A stretch of 7,309 nucleotides of DNA from Microcaldota archaeon (GTDB lineage: Archaea > Iainarchaeota > Iainarchaeia > JAADDC01): assembly GCA_027000685.1 (NCBI GenBank), contig JALTNN010000017.1:1-7309 (forward strand), written 5' to 3'. The notes under the pieces are model-generated. The model ran no database searches. It was given only the letters and a program-made list of their open reading frames with translations, and was not told where the DNA came from. Both the position numbers and the translations under genes were made by a program. This document shows, piece after piece, positions 5,952 through 7,309 of this stretch; position 1 is the first letter of the stretch, and each line of letters starts with the position of its first letter.

Positions 5952-7036
5952 ACGCCCCGCCGGAGTTTAACAGGGCTATGGAGAAGTACTCCTCGGCAAG
6001 AACACTCCGCGATAAAGTGAGATATCTTGAGGAGGCTTTGAGGTGGCTGCCTAAGCACAAGGGCACAGAGAACATGAGGAAGCAGCTGATGAAGCGGCTG
6101 GCAGAGCTGAGGAGGGAGCTCCTAAAGGAGAAGAGGAAGAAGAGGGGCGGAGGCAAATCCGTCCTCGTGCCGAAGTCCGGGTATCAGGCCGCCGTGTGGG
6201 GCTATACTAATTCTGGCAAGTCCCACGTCCTCTCTATTCTTTCTGGTACCGAGCTCAGATCAACACCCGTTCCGCTCGAGACCAATGTCCCGACACCCGT
6301 GATGGTGGAAGTGGGTGGTGGGAAGGTGCAGCTCGTCGAACTACCGTCTTACTTCGACGGTTTCGAGTCATCAAAGCTTGCACCGCTCGTCTTCACATCA
6401 ATAAGGGCTGCCGACCACCTCGTCCTCGTGGTGGACCTCACATGGGACCCACGTCAGCAGGTGGACACGCTCGTCCAAATCCTCAGAGAGAATGACATCT
6501 TTCCAAACAGGGACCCGCCTCCCGTGAAAGTAGAGAGACAGTACTCGGGCGGAATAAAGTTCGTGGGCGAGGACCTCTTCGCGGGCGAAAAGGAAGAGTT
6601 CATTGAAATACTCCAGATGTTCGGTCTGCACAACGCCACGGTCGTGGCATATGGAAGGATTACACCCGAGGACCTCTTCCTCGCCCTCGACGAGGGGGCC
6701 AAGTTCATCCCAGCCGTCCTTCTCGGAAATAAGAACGGCTTCGAGGAGGAGTTCCTGAAGATAGAGGGCTTTCCCAAGGTTCTCTTCAGGGGCCGGGAGA
6801 CCGCGGAGGAGCTGTTCAGGGCGATGGGGCTAATCAGGGTGTTTACAAAACCTCACAGAGGCGAGGTCTCGAGGGAGGCAGTGGTGATGAGGGAGGGCTC
6901 GACCCCGCTTGACCTCGCGGAGGTAGTCCTTGGGAGGAGGGAGGTAAAAGAGGTTAGGCTGTGGAGGGAGGGATCCTACATCAACGTCTCGAAGGAGTAC
7001 AGGCTGAGGGACGGGTACATCATTGAGCTCCGGTAG
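5942..7036 (+). CDS. DRG/Rbg-family TGS-domain GTPase relative with degenerate G motifs
   Basis: DRG proteins are ribosome-associated GTPases of the OBG/Obg-HflX superfamily. This 364-residue protein has the DRG order. A basic N-terminal helical region (about 10-70) includes an AELRREL motif like DRG's AKLRREL. Next come the G domain (about 75-297) and a C-terminal TGS domain (about 298-364) opening with IRVFTKPHRGE. Walker A is present as GYTNSGKS (87-94, Lys93). The G3 motif, DLPG in DRG, is ELPS here (133-136), and the G4 NKxD has become NKNG (263-266). The DRG-specific block around PPPVKVERQYSGGIKF and HNATV is kept, so this is a diverged DRG relative and not a random P-loop protein. Nucleotide specificity and hydrolysis may be altered or lost. 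It is the last gene of the operon and overlaps both the upstream methyltransferase and the convergent gene. The start is GTG 5942, with ATG 5948 as the alternative. Confidence 0.85.
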   Translation: MPMNAPPEFNRAMEKYSSARTLRDKVRYLEEALRWLPKHKGTENMRKQLMKRLAELRRELLKEKRKKRGGGKSVLVPKSGYQAAVWGYTNSGKSHVLSILSGTELRSTPVPLETNVPTPVMVEVGGGKVQLVELPSYFDGFESSKLAPLVFTSIRAADHLVLVVDLTWDPRQQVDTLVQILRENDIFPNRDPPPVKVERQYSGGIKFVGEDLFAGEKEEFIEILQMFGLHNATVVAYGRITPEDLFLALDEGAKFIPAVLLGNKNGFEEEFLKIEGFPKVLFRGRETAEELFRAMGLIRVFTKPHRGEVSREAVVMREGSTPLDLAEVVLGRREVKEVRLWREGSYINVSKEYRLRDGYIIELR

Positions 7037-7309
7037 GTACAGGCGCCTTCTTCCTTCTAACCTTCCTGTAGGCAAGGTACACGAGGACAACGAGGAAGAC
7101 GAAGGCGACGAGGAGCGCACCGACCACCCAGAGGGACGGGTTCACCCAGAGGTCAACGTCGTATCTAAGGAGGTGCGTTCCCCTCTCGTCCGTGAACTCC
7201 ACGTAGAGGGTGAGGGTGTAGGAGCCAAAGGAGTGGGGGGAAGGTGTCACGTAGAGCTCCGCCACATCCTTTTCCACCACGTCACCCACGTCCACCGGAG
7301 GCGAGACCT
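7020..7309 (-). CDS. C-terminal part of a membrane-anchored extracellular protein (5' partial)
   Basis: The minus-strand frame is open from the window edge to a TGA at 7020-7022, giving about 95 residues of a longer protein. The first half looks like the end of an extracellular beta-sandwich: VYxT-like alternation, then GSYTLTLYVEFTDERGTHLLRYDVDLWV, resembling the Ig-like or S-layer-associated (COG1361-type) repeats of archaeal surface proteins. One transmembrane segment follows at about residues 59-80 of the fragment, then a short basic tail (RKVRRKK), which predicts the C-terminus in the cytoplasm and the body outside. A GTG at 7295 could in principle start a short protein, but the frame continues upstream with no stop and a lone half-sandwich is unlikely. 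The specific function is not known. Its end overlaps the DRG-like gene by 17 bases. Confidence 0.65.
   Translation of the reverse strand, partial: VSPPVDVGDVVEKDVAELYVTPSPHSFGSYTLTLYVEFTDERGTHLLRYDVDLWVNPSLWVVGALLVAFVFLVVLVYLAYRKVRRKKAPVPTGAQ

Noticed and set aside
1..7309. Mobile elements, CRISPR arrays, tRNA or rRNA genes
   Set aside because: No transposase or integrase, no regularly spaced repeats, and no cloverleaf or rRNA-like stretch was seen. Nearly all bases are covered by coding sequence.

Overview
The window looks like chromosomal DNA from an archaeon, probably a euryarchaeote and possibly a thermophile. The evidence is a PIN-ATPase-KH fusion protein of the archaeal COG1855 type, a DRG/Rbg-type TGS GTPase relative, a short HemK-related methyltransferase of the archaeal/eukaryotic Mtq2 type, and a BRE/TATA-like element about 26 bases upstream of a GTG start with no Shine-Dalgarno. 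Coding is dense and GC-rich (high fifties percent by eye), with heavy use of AGG/AGA arginine codons, many Glu/Arg/Lys residues and frequent GTG starts. I cannot name the species from the sequence alone.

Layout: (1) Bases 1-2637, plus strand: gatA (5' end cut by the window edge) and complete gatB, joined by a GTGA stop/start overlap. They encode two subunits of the Asp/Glu-tRNA amidotransferase; gatC is not in the window. (2) Bases 2624-3599, minus strand: an 89-residue protein of unknown function followed after one base by an MscS-family channel gene. The channel stops right after the beta domain and lacks the usual C-terminal cytoplasmic cage. Its 3' end overlaps the 3' end of gatB by 14 bases. 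(3) Bases 3600-3651: a compact divergent promoter region with two TATA-like boxes. A 10-bp perfect palindrome sits across the next start codon. (4) Bases 3652-7036, plus strand: a tightly overlapped three-gene operon for the PIN-ATPase-KH protein, the Mtq2-like methyltransferase and a DRG-like protein with degenerate G motifs. (5) Bases 7020-7309, minus strand: the C-terminal end of a membrane-anchored extracellular protein, overlapping the operon's last gene by 17 bases.

How the genes fit together: gatA-gatB is ordinary translation machinery for indirect aminoacyl-tRNA formation. The three-gene operon joins an RNA-binding ATPase with a nuclease-like domain, a probable release-factor methyltransferase and a ribosome-associated GTPase relative. 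This suggests, by inference only, a job in translation termination, ribosome maintenance or RNA quality control. The most unusual features are the DRG-like protein that has lost the G3 and G4 signatures, the shortened MscS channel with its small unknown partner gene, and the palindromic divergent control region. No RNA genes, CRISPR arrays, insertion sequences or long non-coding stretches were seen; the longest gene-free gap is about 50 bases.
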